DNA of 64,000 nt from Cordilura impudica (lineage: Eukaryota; Arthropoda; Insecta; Diptera; Scathophagidae). Positions 46,150 through 58,444 of the stretch are shown here, in pieces (position 1 is the first letter of the stretch; each line of letters starts with the position of its first letter). Made by a program: the position numbers and the translations under genes. The notes beneath the pieces are model-generated. The model made no database searches and was not told the origin of the DNA. It saw only the letters and a list, made by a program, of their open reading frames with translations. The DNA is taken from assembly GCA_963682025.1 (NCBI GenBank), contig OY821521.1, positions 56,617,908 through 56,681,907 of the forward strand. The letters are read 5' to 3'.

Positions 46150-48595
46150 TCCCTTCATTATATGGAGGAGAAAAAAATTTTCTATTTAAAGTCTCACCAC
46201 CTAGAAATATGCGAATAGAAAAAAAAATTCATTAATCAATAAAAAAAAATTAGAGGTGCCTCAACGCGACTGAAAATTTCAAGTGTGTTTATATGAGGAA
46301 AATATAACTTTTTTTCAGATTTTACGAATATTTCGTTCTACAGTTAAATTTTTTCGACAAGTTGTTACATAAATCGATTTCAGTGCTAAATTTTCTTCTT
46401 AAGAAGCTACACAACTTCAAAATCAGATAAAAACTCCCCAAGAAATTGCAAATGCCCCAGACCCTTTTGTGCCAAAAAACACTAGGGCGTAAAATTTGAT
46501 GGAAATTTTTTCAACTTTAAGAAATTATTTTAAGCCATCATTATTTTTTGTCTCTATACCTATGAGCACTCAGACATGAAGTATCGTTTTATTACCACGT
46601 TTTTAACACTTGCGTAATGAGACCAAAGATGGAAAATTTTTTTGATAAAATTTTGAAAACTCCTTTTTTAAGCTTTTTAAAGCTTCTTAAACAACATTTC
46701 AAAAAATAGATCTGGCACTTTAAAGTTTTGTTAAATATATGTTAGGGATTAACTGTATGAATTTTAAAGTAAATTCCTCTGCCAGAATTTTTTTTACAAT
46801 GAACTTTTTTTTGCGGATTTCGAGAAAAATTAGTTTTTTGAGAAATATTCAGTTAATGTACTCTTTCTAAATATGTTGTGTCAAAAATTTATCAGTTTTC
46901 TACTTTTAAATATTATATTTTACCTTAATAGCCTAGGGTTTTGGAAAAAAATTGTATGACCCCATTATCCCTTTTGGACTTGGGGTCGCATATGACCCCA
47001 AGGTAATAAAAGACAATTTATTAAAAAAAATTTAAATATTTTGTGAGTGCTGTTGAATTTTTAGATGTGACACATAAAATATAATGAGCAAATATGCAAG
47101 TCTTCGATGCTTAAAATTTGGAATAAATCGAGAAACGTTAACTCATTTCTTGAAAATTTTTTTTATAAAATTTAGAAAACTCCTTTTTCAACTTTTAAAA
47201 AATTTTCTTAAACAAAATTTCAAAAACTAGATCTGGGACATTAAAGTTTCGTTAAGTATATGTTAGGGATTAACTGTATGAATTTTTGAGTAAATTCCTC
47301 TGCCAGAATTTTTTTTACAAGGAATTTTTTTGCGGATTTCTAGAAAAGTTAGTTTTTTGTGAAATATTCAGTAAATGTACTCTTTCAAAATACTTTGTAT
47401 CAAAAATTTATCAGTTTTCTACTTTTAATTATTATATTTTATCTTAATAGCCCAGGGTTTCGGAAAAAAATTATATGACTCCATTATCCCTTTTTGACTT
47501 GGGGTCACATATGACCCTAAGCTAATAAAAGACAATTTATTAAAAAAATTCAAATATTTTGTAAGTGCTGTTGAATTTTTAGATGCGACATTTAAAATAA
47601 AATAACCAAATGTGCAAGTCTTCCATGCTAAAAATTTGGAATAAATCGAGAAACGTTAACTTATTTCTTGCCGAGACCAAACTTTGAATTTTGGCATTAT
47701 TAAAAAAATTAATTATTCTAGTAAACTAGATGAAACCCTTACTATGGGTTGGGAAATAAAATTGTGCTATATTTTACCGACTTTTATGATTTGATGATTA
47801 TTATAATTTTATAATTTGAAGTCATTAACCCATTTGGACTTCGCGCCGCAAATGACACAAAGCTAGTATAGGACGATTAAGTCAAAAAATTAAAATATTT
47901 TGCAAATACTGCTGAATTTTGGATCATTTTAACCCTAGGAGCACACAACGGTAAGTTTTCGTAAAATATGGCACTATTTTCTTTCCCAGGCCAAGTTTAC
48001 TAGAACAATTGGAAAGATTATTTGAGATTTTTTTTTTTTTTTAATTAATTTTTTTAAATATGCCAAAATTTTCTGAAACAAAATTTAAGAAAATTTTTTT
48101 TAAAACTATCAAAAAATTTTTGCATCCTTGGTCTCATTGCGCTAAAGGTTTAAAACGTAGTAAGATAACAATACTTCAGGTCTGAGTGCTCATTGGCGTA
48201 GAGACAAAAAAAAATTGTGGCCTTAATTAATTTCTTAAAGTTGAAGAAATTTCCGTCAGATTTCACGACTAATTTTTTTTTTGACACAAAAGTGGTCTTG
48301 GGCATTTGCCATTTCTTGTGGAGTTTTTATTCGATTTTGAAGTTGTGTAGCTTTTTAAGGAGATAATTTAGTGCTGAAATCGATTTATTTAAAAACTTGT
48401 TGAAAAAATGAAACTATACGACGAAATTTTTGTAAAATCTGAAAAAAAAATCATATTTTTCCCATATAAACACACATTTTTTATTTTTTTTTTGATTGTA
48501 TATCAATGTTTTTTTTGTTTGCTATTCGCAAATTTCTAGGGGGTGAGACCGAGAGTTTGAACACTTTTTTCATTAAGGGCCACCCTAATGTATGT
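46150..48595. repeat. GP1 inverted-repeat element, 2.4 kb
   Basis: A + copy of GP1 (46150-47110), a partial direct duplicate (about 47140-47700) and an inverted copy (47780-48595). The ends are near GTGTCCCTTCATTATATGG and TTCATTAAGGGCCACCC. The direct duplicates share CTCTGCCAGAATTTTTTTTA and GACTTGGGGTC blocks. It shows how the GP1 family can occur as a foldback unit. Confidence 0.75.
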
Positions 48596-49173
48596 ACATA
48601 AAATCTGTTGATTCTCACTGTTTAACTTTCACTTGAAGTATGTACATACATATATAAAGCTTAAAAAACATTATTTAGTTAAATAGAAAATACTAAAACA
48701 AATATGGTCCCTACGTGGGTGTTGAAATTTTAAAAGGTGTTTATTGAAGATCTTCTTAACTGTGAAATTGTGTTAATTGCTTCCTTTTCTATAACGAGTG
48801 TGTGTGTTTGTGTGTGTGTGGGTTTTTTGTCCCGTTTACTTTTTTACCTCTCTTCCTTCACTGATTAATAGTTAAATTACTTTATTCAAATAAACCCACA
48901 TAGAATGTCTACCATTTAAATGAAGTGGATATGGATGTGAATGTGAATGTAGAGTCCTTAAATGTTTCACTAATGGCAATGACGCGGAGAGCAATTTGTT
49001 GAATGGAAAGATACAGTTATGCATGCAATTTTCCTTAGATTAAGATTTTGTTGCAACTAGTCATTTGAATTTTATCATCTTTTTTTTGTTGTATTTTATT
49101 CTACTCGTAATAACTTTGGTTCTTTTTTTGTTTTATTTGTTTTTTTGTTTTTTTTTTGTCTTTTTGTACATAG
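48596..49173. other. Intron 3' end
   Basis: A short (GT)n run at about 48799-48821, then T-rich DNA that ends in the pyrimidine tract and CATAG acceptor for the exon at 49174. Confidence 0.7.
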
Positions 49174-49244
49174 CACGGATACTGCAGAATCTTGGAAATT
49201 TGCAAATTCTGATGTCATTCCAGCTACAGGCATTATGGTATTTG
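49174..49244 (+). CDS. SLC38A11: SLC38A11-type amino acid transporter, internal exon 3
   Basis: Reads TDTAESWKFANSDVIPATGI and then MVF in the frame set by the previous exon (AT plus C gives isoleucine). The family has this loop and the start of the next membrane segment directly after the GDYK segment. It is 71 bp, with acceptor CATAG and donor GTAAGT, and it ends one base into a codon, matching the next exon. Its small size inside giant introns is notable, but the junction phases leave little doubt. Confidence 0.93.
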
Positions 49245-49706
49245 GTAAGTTTAAGGCTACAAGGTTGAAAATATTTACATTAAGGATAATGTATGCAAGT
49301 TATAAAAATATGCTTAAATTGGAGTTTAACTGATAAACAAAACAATTTATTTTAAACGGTAAATGCTAAAGTTAAGCTTTTTAAATATCATAACTTGTTT
49401 ACTTAATCGCATATATATTTCAAAATATTTTTGTCCATAATTTATTGAAATAAGTTATACAATGTTTTGTTAAATTATGGAAGTCGGTTTATATGGATAC
49501 TAACGGATTACGTAGATTTTTTTTTTTTGGACTATCCTATATTCGTTAAAATGTTCTGTTTATTTAAACAAGAATATTTTCCAAATGGCATTAATAATAT
49601 TTCGACCTACATAGATTATATTATTCAGTAGGTAAAAATACATTGGAAACTTTTTCAAAATTCAGAATTTGGCACTCTTGTTTTTAATAATATCGTCTTA
49701 CAAATA

Positions 49707-50492
49707 CGAGGGCGGATCAATCCGATCAAGTACCACCTGTTAGTAGACTACTGTAAAATTTTGAGTAAGTTTCGTCATTTACTTTGCGTTTAGCAGCTGT
49801 TCAAAACATACAACCTCGTGGTTTGTTTTTTAATGGAAAAAAGTGAATGTCGGGTGCTCATTAAACATTATTTTTTGCGAAAAAAAACCGTCAAGCAAAC
49901 CAAGGAAATGTTTGATAAATACTATGGGGTCTGTGCGCCATCGATTTCAATGGTAAAAAAGTGGTTTACTGACTTTCGTTGTGGTCTCACAAATACAAAT
50001 ACAATACACCCCAAATGTCGAAAAATCCACGGCCATGGCCTATCGAAGAGTAAAAGTGAGTGAGATTATTGATGCCATAGGCATTTCATATGGCAGTGTG
50101 GTTTCGATTTTAAATTATCAGTTGGGTTTTAGAAAGCTGTCTTCAAGATGGGTGCCGCGTTTGCACTCAATTGACCATAAACGTAATCGTGTCTCAATGG
50201 CAAAATTCCATGAATTGGGCTATGAATTGGTACCTCATCCGCCATATTCTCCGGATTTAGCCCCCAGTGACTATTTCCTGTTTCCAAACATAAATAAATG
50301 GCTCGTTGGAAAAGATTTAGCTCCAACGATGAAAAATATTGATCAATTATTGCCTATTTTATGAACCTCGAAAAATCCTATTTTTTGGAAGGGATTGAGC
50401 TAGAAGGAGATTATGTTGAAAAATATTTTTTTTTTTGTGTAAAAAAAACTGTGTTTCATTCTAAAAGTCACGGACTTATTGATCCGCCCTCG
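49707..50492 (+). mobile_element. Internally deleted mariner element
   Basis: Inverted termini CGAGGGCGGATCAAT and, at the right, ATTGATCCGCCCTCG. They are flanked by TA on each side (49705-49706 and 50493-50494), as expected of mariner. The length of 786 bp is well short of the usual 1.3 kb. It lies in the 6.2 kb transporter intron. Confidence 0.9.
49833..50440 (+). pseudogene. Mariner transposase with central deletion
   Basis: N-terminal part MEKSECRVLIKHYFLRKKTV, then SISMVKKWFTDFRCG (first helix-turn-helix). After a frameshift near 50000 comes IDAIGISYGSVVSILNYQLG and WVPRLHSIDHKRNRV. It then jumps directly to MAKFHELGYELVPHPPYS and PDLAPSDYFLFP. The region with the first two catalytic aspartates (roughly 150-170 residues) is gone, while SPDLAPSDYFLF with the last aspartate remains. 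A second frameshift precedes ELEGDYVEK-type C-terminal text. Inactive. Confidence 0.9.
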
Positions 50493-50935
50493 TACATATG
50501 TATTATTTTTGCGAAATCAGTCGTTGTTAAATTTGTTAGAAACAATACAATTAAAAAAAAATAGATAAACAAAAAAAATATATTTTTTAGTGGTGCCAAA
50601 ACATTGGAAACTTATAAACTTCTGTATGATAGTTGATTAAAACAATAAAAACAGAAGATGTTATGAAAGAAAATATGTAAATTCTTAACCGTTATTTAAG
50701 TATTTATGGTTTCTGTCATTTTCTTTCAAGTGTTCTTTAAACACAATATTATTTTTCAATGTTTTAATCTTATAATTAATTATTATAAATAATGGCAAGA
50801 ATAAAGTTTTGTGTAGAGTTAAAAACCAGAATAATAAATGTTTTTACTGCTAGTCTTAAGCAATAAAAAAATTAATTACAAATTATGTGAGAAATATTCT
50901 ATGAATAAATCCATAAATGATTTTATACATAACGG
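50493..50935. other. Intronic DNA, no recognisable feature
   Basis: AT-rich, nothing recognised. Confidence 0.5.
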
Positions 50936-51420
50936 GCGTTTTTTTTAGAGTTACAGAACTTTAAATTAAAATAAAGCAAAGAAAGTTATTTGCAATATCA
51001 ATTAAGCTGGCTTTATTGGATAGATAATTTTATGCCATTAATGCCTAAATATGTGCCACCACGGCTGGAATATCCTTGGCGCAGTCTGGCCAATAACTCG
51101 TCGAATGCTGATTTCCAGGTGGTCAATTGTCTCTGGTTTATCGGCGTACATGAATGACCTAACATAACCTCAAAGAAAATAATCAACTATGGTTAAATAA
51201 CATGATCTTGGTGGCCACCTAAAAGGACTATTATTCGTCCATCAAAAGTTTCTTCGAGTAAATTAATTGCAGGGTGCGCTGTGTGGCATATGGCTCCGAC
51301 CTTTTTGAACAACACGCCAGCAATCGTTTTTGAAAATATATGGACCAATGACTCCGCCAGCTCATAATTGATATCAGTAAAATTGAGAACCGTCCAGCAA
51401 GAGGGCAATGCTAGCAGTAA
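50936..51420 (-). pseudogene. Tc1/mariner-like transposase C-terminal fragment
   Basis: The left end GGGCGTTTTTTTTAGAG resembles the termini of an insect Tc1/mariner-related family. Minus-strand frames read GAICHTAHPAINLLEETFDG then RII, and further on FDELLARLRQGYSSRGGTY, which is the segment after the catalytic DGA.cHTA and the C-terminal tail ending in RGGH/Y. Stops and frameshifts are present. Probably the same family as 16202-16475. Confidence 0.7.
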
Positions 51421-51839
51421 TATTTTGCTTAAGTGTCAAAAGTCAAGTCGGTTTCAAATGGAACTTTTTTCGATAACCTATATAAAGGACGAATTTCCAT
51501 TTAATGACGTTGAATTGACAAATAATGAATTTTTTCTAGAAATTAAAAAAAAAAATTGACTGCAGAAGCGAAGCATGTTTTTTGACTAATCTGGGTGCGC
51601 TGAATTCGAATCAGGCATCAAAATTGGGCTATCACATCTTGTTCATTTTTTATCGCATGCTGGCAATACTGTAGAACAGTCAATACTAACACCACCATTA
51701 CACAACTATTAATTTGACATAAGCCCACATTCATTCTAAATCTTCATAATAGTAGCGTTTAAGCATGCTAGGGAGATCGTGTGTTACAGACTCAAGCTAT
51801 TTTTGATTTGTGTGTGGTGAATATTTGCTTGGAAAAAAA

Positions 51840-53455
51840 TAATATGCAATATCAGAATCATTAAAATGGGCATGTTTGCATTATTTTGGTTTTGCTGTCA
51901 GAAACTTGGACAAACCGTGGACACCGGCAACATTTTGCAATAGTTGCAGAACTGTTTTATACAAGTGGTCAAGTGGCAAGAAGATCTATTTCGATATTTC
52001 AATTCCAGTACTTTGCAGAGAGTCAAGTAACCACCAAAGCGATTGTTATTTCTGTTTAATAAAAGTTGCTGCATTCAATATGAAAAATCGAAAAAAAATT
52101 TCTTACGCGAATGTCCCATAGATTTCGAAGCCAGTTCCATTACCAGTCATTTCCAGCAGTGAGTCCGAAACATCTTTCACCAGCAGTGGAAGTTTGTATC
52201 AGGCTGATGATGAATGCCATTTAGTGACTCAAGCTGAGTTGAATGATCTAATTCGGGATTCACATTTAACGAAACAAGAGGCAGAATTGCTAGCTTCACG
52301 CATGCAGCAGTGGAAACATCTTGCAGTTGAGATAAAAGTAACAATCTTTAGAGATAGAAGCTTGGAATTGGCTGCGTATTTTGAAAAGAAACACTCTATT
52401 CTGTACCTGTACTGATGTTGACGGTTTATTTCAAAAAATGAACCAGCCATATGACAAAACTGAATGGAGATTATTTATTGATGGCTCTAAGTATAGTTTC
52501 AAGACCTTTCCTTTGCATAATGGGGATGAAAAACCATCCATACCAATTGCTCATGCCATTAACACAAAGGAAAATTACGAATCCATGACTGATATTTTGA
52601 CATTACTCAAATACAACGATCATAAATGGAAGATCTATGGTGACCTTAAGGTGTGAGATTTAAATTTCTTTGTATATATAGTAAAGACCATCGTAAATAA
52701 CTGTAAATTAATCTGTTTCAGGTCATTGGTTTGTTGACTGGTATGCAAGGAGGTTTCACAAAATGTTGTTGTTTCCTTTGTCTATGAGATAGTCGCGCTA
52801 CATGTCATCATTACGTCAGAACAGAGTGGCCAAAAAGAACTGAGTATTCACCAGGAAAACAAAACATTTCAAATAAAACATTAATTGATCCAAATGACGT
52901 TCTTCTTCTGTCGCTGCACATAAAATTGGGCCTTTTTAAGAACTTTGTCAAGGCTCTGGACAAAGATGGTGCAGCATTTAAATATTTGTTAGCGGTATTT
53001 CCTAAAATTTCATATGCTAAAATCAAGGACGGTATATTTGTTGGCCCTCAGATCAGGAAGCAATTAAATGATGAAAATTTTTCACAATGTTAATTGGAGA
53101 AAGAATATGCAGCCTGGAAATCTTTCAAGAGCATCGTGGAAAGTTTTCTTCGAAACACTAAGAGTGAAAACTACAAACAAATTGTTGCTGAACTATTGAA
53201 AAATTATCACGAATTAGGTGCATGAATGTCACTCAAAATCCATTTTCTTTATTCGCACTAAGATTTTTTTCCACAAAGCCTAGGTGCGGTGAGCGACGAA
53301 GAAGGGGAGCGTGCTCACCAAGATCTAATGAAAATTGAAAAAAAATTATCAAGAATTTGGAACAAAAGCATGCTGGGAGACTATTGCTGGATCTAATACG
53401 TGAAACCGAACTAACCAAATACAATCGATGTTGAAATAATGCCATTCACTTTTGA
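51840..53455 (+). pseudogene. Broken copy of an unnamed arthropod repeat gene
   Basis: Frames in order give HYFGFAVRNLDKPWTPATFC, YFCLIKVAAFNMKNRKKI, a serine-rich stretch, VDGLFQKMNQPYDKTEWRLF, LHNGDEKPSIPIAHAINTK, IYGDLK, then VIGLLTGMQGGFTKCC and FLCL. Later come LSLHIKLGLFKNFVKALD, YAKIKDGIFVGPQIRKQL and AVSDEEGERAHQDLMKIEK. I know this order from many unnamed insect proteins with LHNGNKYPSIPVAHS and LQGGFTKFPCFLCLWDSR motifs, probably mobile-element genes. An apparent 71-bp intron (52651-52721, GTGTGA to TTTCAG) is retained. At least four frameshifts or stops make it a pseudogene. Confidence 0.65.
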
Positions 53456-54552
53456 AAATTCATTGTTGTTTAAATAAACTAATGATTTTTTAAGTAAAAA
53501 ACGAATAAAAACATTTTTTTTGTATCTCGAAAACCTAACGTGATAAAGAAATACCAATTACTTATTCGAATTCAGCCCACCAAATTTCCTTAGGAAAGAT
53601 ATTTGGTTGCTCCAGTCCAAAACATTGTTGGCTAGTGTTATTCTTGCAGCGAATAATTTCTTTTCAGTAGGCTGACACCTCTTAGAAAAGCTTTATCCGG
53701 TTCTGAGAAAATTAGGCACCATAAAAAAAATGTCCGTTAATTTTTTTATGGCTCTTCCCAGTTTGGGGAGATAAAACTATTTAGACTAAAATTATTCAAA
53801 ATAGTAGTTATTAATTTTTTCACAAGACAAAGTTTTTGGACACAAAATGTATATGACTTTCATTACTATGGGCACTAGGTTGTCCCAAAAACGTTTATCC
53901 CCTAGCAATTTTATAATTTATTTTGGGTATGAGAAGTAATCTGCCTAGAGTTTTTTTTTTTAGTTTCAAAAAATTTCAACATCAACCATATTGACTCTCA
54001 TTGCAACAGAACAAAAAAACACCTAGCATTTAGAAAAAAATAAAAAGTAACATTAAAGCAAATCTGAAGCATAACTGGCAATAACTTTTAAACTGCGCAT
54101 TAGTTTTTTAACTTTGAAAGAAATTGAAAAAGTTTTAAAGCATTACTTTCAAAATTTATGCAAAATTTACGAAAAAATTAGCAAAAAAAACTTACCGAGA
54201 CTTTCTACACAGAAAAGTAAAGTTTAAATATTTTTCTTTTAAAATATTGACTTCTTAACAAAGTAAATCGTGGTTATGGGCCAAGTAATAAGTAAAACTC
54301 AAAAAATGTCCGAAAACCCCGATTTTTGGGTAAAATTCCACTTTAGCGACCTCTAAACCTCTTCTGAAAAATTTGGAAAAACCACAAAAACACTTTACCC
54401 TATAAGCTTTCAAAAAATGCTATGGGACCCATGAAAATCGAAAAACTAAATTTTTTGGGACACCCTAATTGGCACGTATATCTTTATTGCCTTTTCATAG
54501 GATGCTATTTAATATATATTTTTATGTATTTGTTTCATTTAGAAATAAAGAA
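53456..54552. other. Tail of the 51840 repeat or unassigned DNA
   Basis: Contains TTGGTTGCTCCAGTCCAAAA, TGGGCACTAGGTTGTCCC and, at 54459, GGGACACCCTAATT. No frame is open. It may be the non-coding 3' part of the preceding repeat, but I have no second copy to compare. Confidence 0.4.
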
Positions 54553-55264
54553 GAATATTAACATCGGTCTAAACCGACTATACGATGTCCTATTCCCTGA
54601 GTTAAGAGAAAAGTTTGTGGGTCTCTAAATAATTGAATTTGGAAAATAGGCACATACCAATGTTTTGTTACCACATATGAAAAAATTCAAATCGGCTGAT
54701 ATTTTTATATATGGGGACTAGGTCCAAAAAATGGAGCAATCATGACCATCATGGCCACAAACATATATGAATATAACAAATTTGAGAAAAATGAATGCAA
54801 TATTTTAGCTTTTTGATATATCTAAGTGAATATCGGACAACAGTTTTATATGTGTACTATAAATAAGAATGGTCTTAGCAAAGGTATTTGTGGAGTATTC
54901 AGATTATCGTATACATATGTGGATAAAACATAAGATAAACCTGAGATCAGTATGATAATCTGAATTCTAGGACAATATTAGTCGATCCATAAGAGTTATT
55001 TGTATGGCGCCTAGGTCTGGTTATCAATTTCAATAGAGCAATCATTCTATGTCTAATAAAGGATTATATACCAAATTTCATCAAAATATTTATATTTGTG
55101 ATCTTTAGTTTGATTAGAAAGTTTAAATGGACTCGCAAATAGATAGACAGACGTTTGGACGGACAGACATCCCAAAATCGACTCAAGAAGTCTAGCATAT
55201 TTGGTAGTTACAAACAACAGCCTAAACTCATTACACTTTAATCTCGGAGTGGTATAGGGTATCT
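54553..55264 (+). repeat. Old DINE-like repeat
   Basis: The palindrome reads ATCGGTCTAAACCGACTATA and is partly decayed. Body and 3' end (TTACACTTTAATC...GGTATAGGGTAT) are recognisable, and the GGAC run is reduced to two units. It is the most diverged full-length copy. Confidence 0.75.
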
Positions 55265-55469
55265 CAAATAAGCTTCCTGCTCCCTTTTATTATATAATAT
55301 CCCTCGTCACACAAGTGGTCAATTCTTAGTCATCAAAATATTTATGTTTTATAGCCAGGAGTTATACGAGTATATAACGAATATTTTTGCATTTCATGAA
55401 TAAATTTTATAATTTTATTGTTTTATGTGTATGATGTGCTTAAATTTATAATATTTTTTTATTTCCCAG

Positions 55470-55631
55470 CATTTATGTGCCACCACAATACATTTCTCGT
55501 TTATCAATCGATGCGTAATGCCACCATGGAACGCTGGGAGAAGGTAACACATATATCAATTGGTTTTGCCTGGACAGTGGCCGCTTTATTTGGCATTGCT
55601 GGCTATTCAACATTTAGAGCCTTATCGCAAG
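55470..55631 (+). CDS. SLC38A11: SLC38A11-type amino acid transporter, internal exon 4
   Basis: Completes the previous codon (G plus CA gives alanine) and reads AFMCHHNTFLVYQSMRNATM, ERWEKVTHISIGFAWTVAAL and FGIAGYSTFRALSQ, plus one base. The FMCHHNTFLVY block is a hallmark of SLC38-type transporters. The following stretch is a full membrane helix. Acceptor TTTCCCAG, donor GTAAGT. The next expected exon (a charged GD..E.YC-type loop and the last membrane segments) was not found before base 64000. Confidence 0.95.
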
Positions 55632-55968
55632 GTAAGTTTACGAATTAAATGATGCAGAAAGTAAGACATATTTTAAGAGAGGATGAAAAAAGAACTAATA
55701 ACATTTACATCATATATACTCACTCAGGCATACATATATCAAAAAAAAAAAAATACATTTTCTCATGAAAAATATTATAAGTAAATTTACCCTTTAAAGC
55801 CTAAAAAGGAAATAACTTAAAAAAATATTTTACTAAATACTAGCAGATTCCAGCGCTCGAAATTCGAGTGCAATTTCTAGGCAATTTTATTTTTCAACTT
55901 AGCCAATTCGCAAACAAACACTTTTTTTGGTTTATTATTATTGTTAATGAAGAAAACAAACTCATTAA

Positions 55969-58444
55969 CCCTTTCAGGACCATAAGATTCTTATCTTTAT
56001 TTTCTTTATCATTTTCATATGAAATAATCTTGTCAGAATCCAACTAAAGCAAAACCATTCAAAAATGTAAAAAAAAAATTTTCGTATACGAGTTTTTTAT
56101 CGGACACATGTGTTCCTGTGGTCCTTAAGGGAGCCAAAATGTTTTTTTTTTATACATAGGTTTTTCAATAAAAGTTAAATTTTTAATGCTATTATACGCT
56201 TTTAATAAAAATTTATGTTTAATTTTGCGATAAATTATGGTTAATAATTATGTTCTGCGAAACAATTACGGTTAGCAGTAAAACATAGATGCACATTGCA
56301 TTCATATATAGTTATAAGTGCGATTTTCTACATTAATTTTTGCGCATTGAACACATCTATTTCTTACGTTGGCTTTGAGCATAGAGTGCAAGGAAGCTGG
56401 TATCTTGCTGACAGTGATTTTTGATGACTGGAATATTGGAAATTCTCTATGACGCGAAGAATAGCGATTAAATTTCTGGCCTCCAATCATCTAAACTCAA
56501 GGGAGTTAAGTTGAGTCCCTCCAACAAGATATTTTGCTTTACATTCGATGTAAATAACGTAGGAATTGTTTACGCTTATATCAAGTAAGTCAAAAAATAA
56601 CCGGAGGTAATATTTTATTTTCGATTTGAGGTCTAGTTCATAAAAGGACTTGTGCTGATCGATTAAATCTACTCCACTCATATTTTTTTGTAATGCATAA
56701 TAGCTTTCGGGCATTTTACGTTGGTTTTCTCAGCACTACAAGCTATTTGACGTCTGACGGTGTCTGTCTCCACTGGCGAAAGAAAATTTGTGAGAAGAGT
56801 CACAACTCTGTTTTCCATCCACTTTACAAAGGATATGCCCACAAAGCTTGATGTGTGAATGTCTTCTCGCTTCATATTCTTAACGAGAGTTTTTTTTCTG
56901 TCAACTGAAGCACGACTGATTCCCCAAGTCCATATTCAGTTCCATACTCTTTTCTTAAAGCAGAGTCACATCTACACCACATCTTAAATCCCTATTTTAT
57001 TGGTTTGTTCTTCATATACTGTTTCATAGCATTATGACCTTTGATCATGTGTTCATCGGCAGCCTGTTTGTATGTGTTGTTCGTTGCATTTTGAAATGCT
57101 TTGTTGAACTGACTTATGACAGGTCTGATCTTAAAAGCCCGATCATTCCTGTTTCCTTCTTCATCGTTATTGCTGAAGTGCAAATTTTTACGGATATCTT
57201 CTTAGGTTCTGTTGACCACTAGTCACGAATGGATGGTAAAACGTTATATGTCATTACTAGATTGATACCAAGAAATGCTTTCATTTCGTCAGCAGTAACA
57301 TCAAAAACTCTTCCATTTTGTTCAGCATATCTACAGGATTCATGAACTATAAGTTCTAAAACATCAAAGTTCGTAGGCAGTAAAAAGATCTGAAATGGTG
57401 ATAGATTACAGTTGAGGTCCCCAACATCGCAGATTTGCACTTTTCCAAACTCATAGTCACTGTTAGGGAATACGTTTGCAGTGTATGAACTTCTCCATCT
57501 AAAATTTGGTTCACTTTTTTCTGTCGTTTTTTTCTTGTAATTAACTGGAATACGAGGCGCTTGTTCCGTTATTTCAACGACTTGTTCTATTAACTCAACC
57601 GCATTATCATCGATTTCACAAAATGCTGCACCTGCATCAACATCACCTTCAAGAAAAACCTGGTCTTCTTCATCTAGACACAAATCATCTTCATCTTCGC
57701 TATTTTCCGCAGTAAGAAATTGCAATATTTCTTCTTCATTCAGTTTAAAAAATCTACGACGTTGGAAAGCCATTCTTTTAAAAAAATATTGTTACAACGT
57801 GCTATCGAATTTACATTCATCAAACTTACCAAAATGAATCAGCAAATCAAAGAACAAAAATGTTTCTCTCAAATATCACTTTTTTTTTTTAGCAAATTAG
57901 AAAACACGACCACTTCTCACAGCGTAAAGTAAGTAAATAGAATACAAATTCTAGGAATTCAGTCATAAAGTTTACAAACTTAATGGGGAAGTCCCTTTTT
58001 ATTTTTTTTAATGTGCCAACTCTCACTAGCAGTTACATTCAAATTCATCAAACGAAAAGTTACCATTGACGACCACAGGGACACCCGTGTCCCTTTTCAT
58101 TGTTTTTGAATAAAGCTAGTTTTTTTCTTGGAAATATCTCAAAACCGAATTTCAATTTGTAGAATATTGTTAAATTAAATGAAATTTTTTAATTTGAAAG
58201 AAAGAGAAAATTTCGTCTATGATTTAGAGCAGTTTAAATATCCCGTTTACGGTATGTGCAAAACTTGCTTTTTAGCTCTTAAAAAAGCATTTATAAATTT
58301 TTTTTCACACAATTTTTTTATAAATTTTTAAAACCCATCATTTAACTTTGCATTAAGCTAAAAATATCAATACTTTTAGTATTAGTTTATTTTAACGCAT
58401 ATTTTTCTTCTTGGGGACACATATGTCCCCTGGTAGTCAAAGGG
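55969..58444 (-). mobile_element. Full-length piggyBac-family element
   Basis: Ends CCCTTT and AAAGGG, flanked by TTAA at 55965-55968 and 58445-58448, the signature target of piggyBac. It is 2476 bp, the usual size of the family. Subterminal inverted repeats are visible: GTGTTCCTGTGGTC at about 56108 and its near complement GACCACAGGGACAC at about 58070. It carries a decayed transposase gene on the minus strand. Confidence 0.9.
56302..57773 (-). pseudogene. piggyBac transposase, decayed
   Basis: Opens MAFQRRRFFKLNEEEILQFL with an acidic ENSEDEDDLCLDEED stretch typical of piggyBac N-termini. It is open for 184 residues to 57219, including SPFQIFLLPTNFDVLELIVH and ADEMKAFLGINLVMTYNVLP. After a stop come HFSNNDEEGNRNDRAFKIRP, DEHMIKGHNAMKQYMKNKPI, the YGLGESVV region, and VDLIDQHKSFYEL-type and RNRCVQCAKINVEN pieces; the last resembles the C-terminal cysteine-rich zinc-binding part. 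The DDBD region has several stops and frameshifts. Inactive. Confidence 0.9.

Larger units (their letters stand above)
21765..49173 (+). other. 27.4 kb transporter intron
   Basis: Bounded by GTAAGT at 21765 and CATAG ending at 49173. Splicing joins AT to C, giving DYK-I-TDTAESW. It holds minisatellites, Helitrons, MITEs, DINE-like repeats, palindromes and an A-rich array, but no host gene that I can recognise. Confidence 0.9.
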
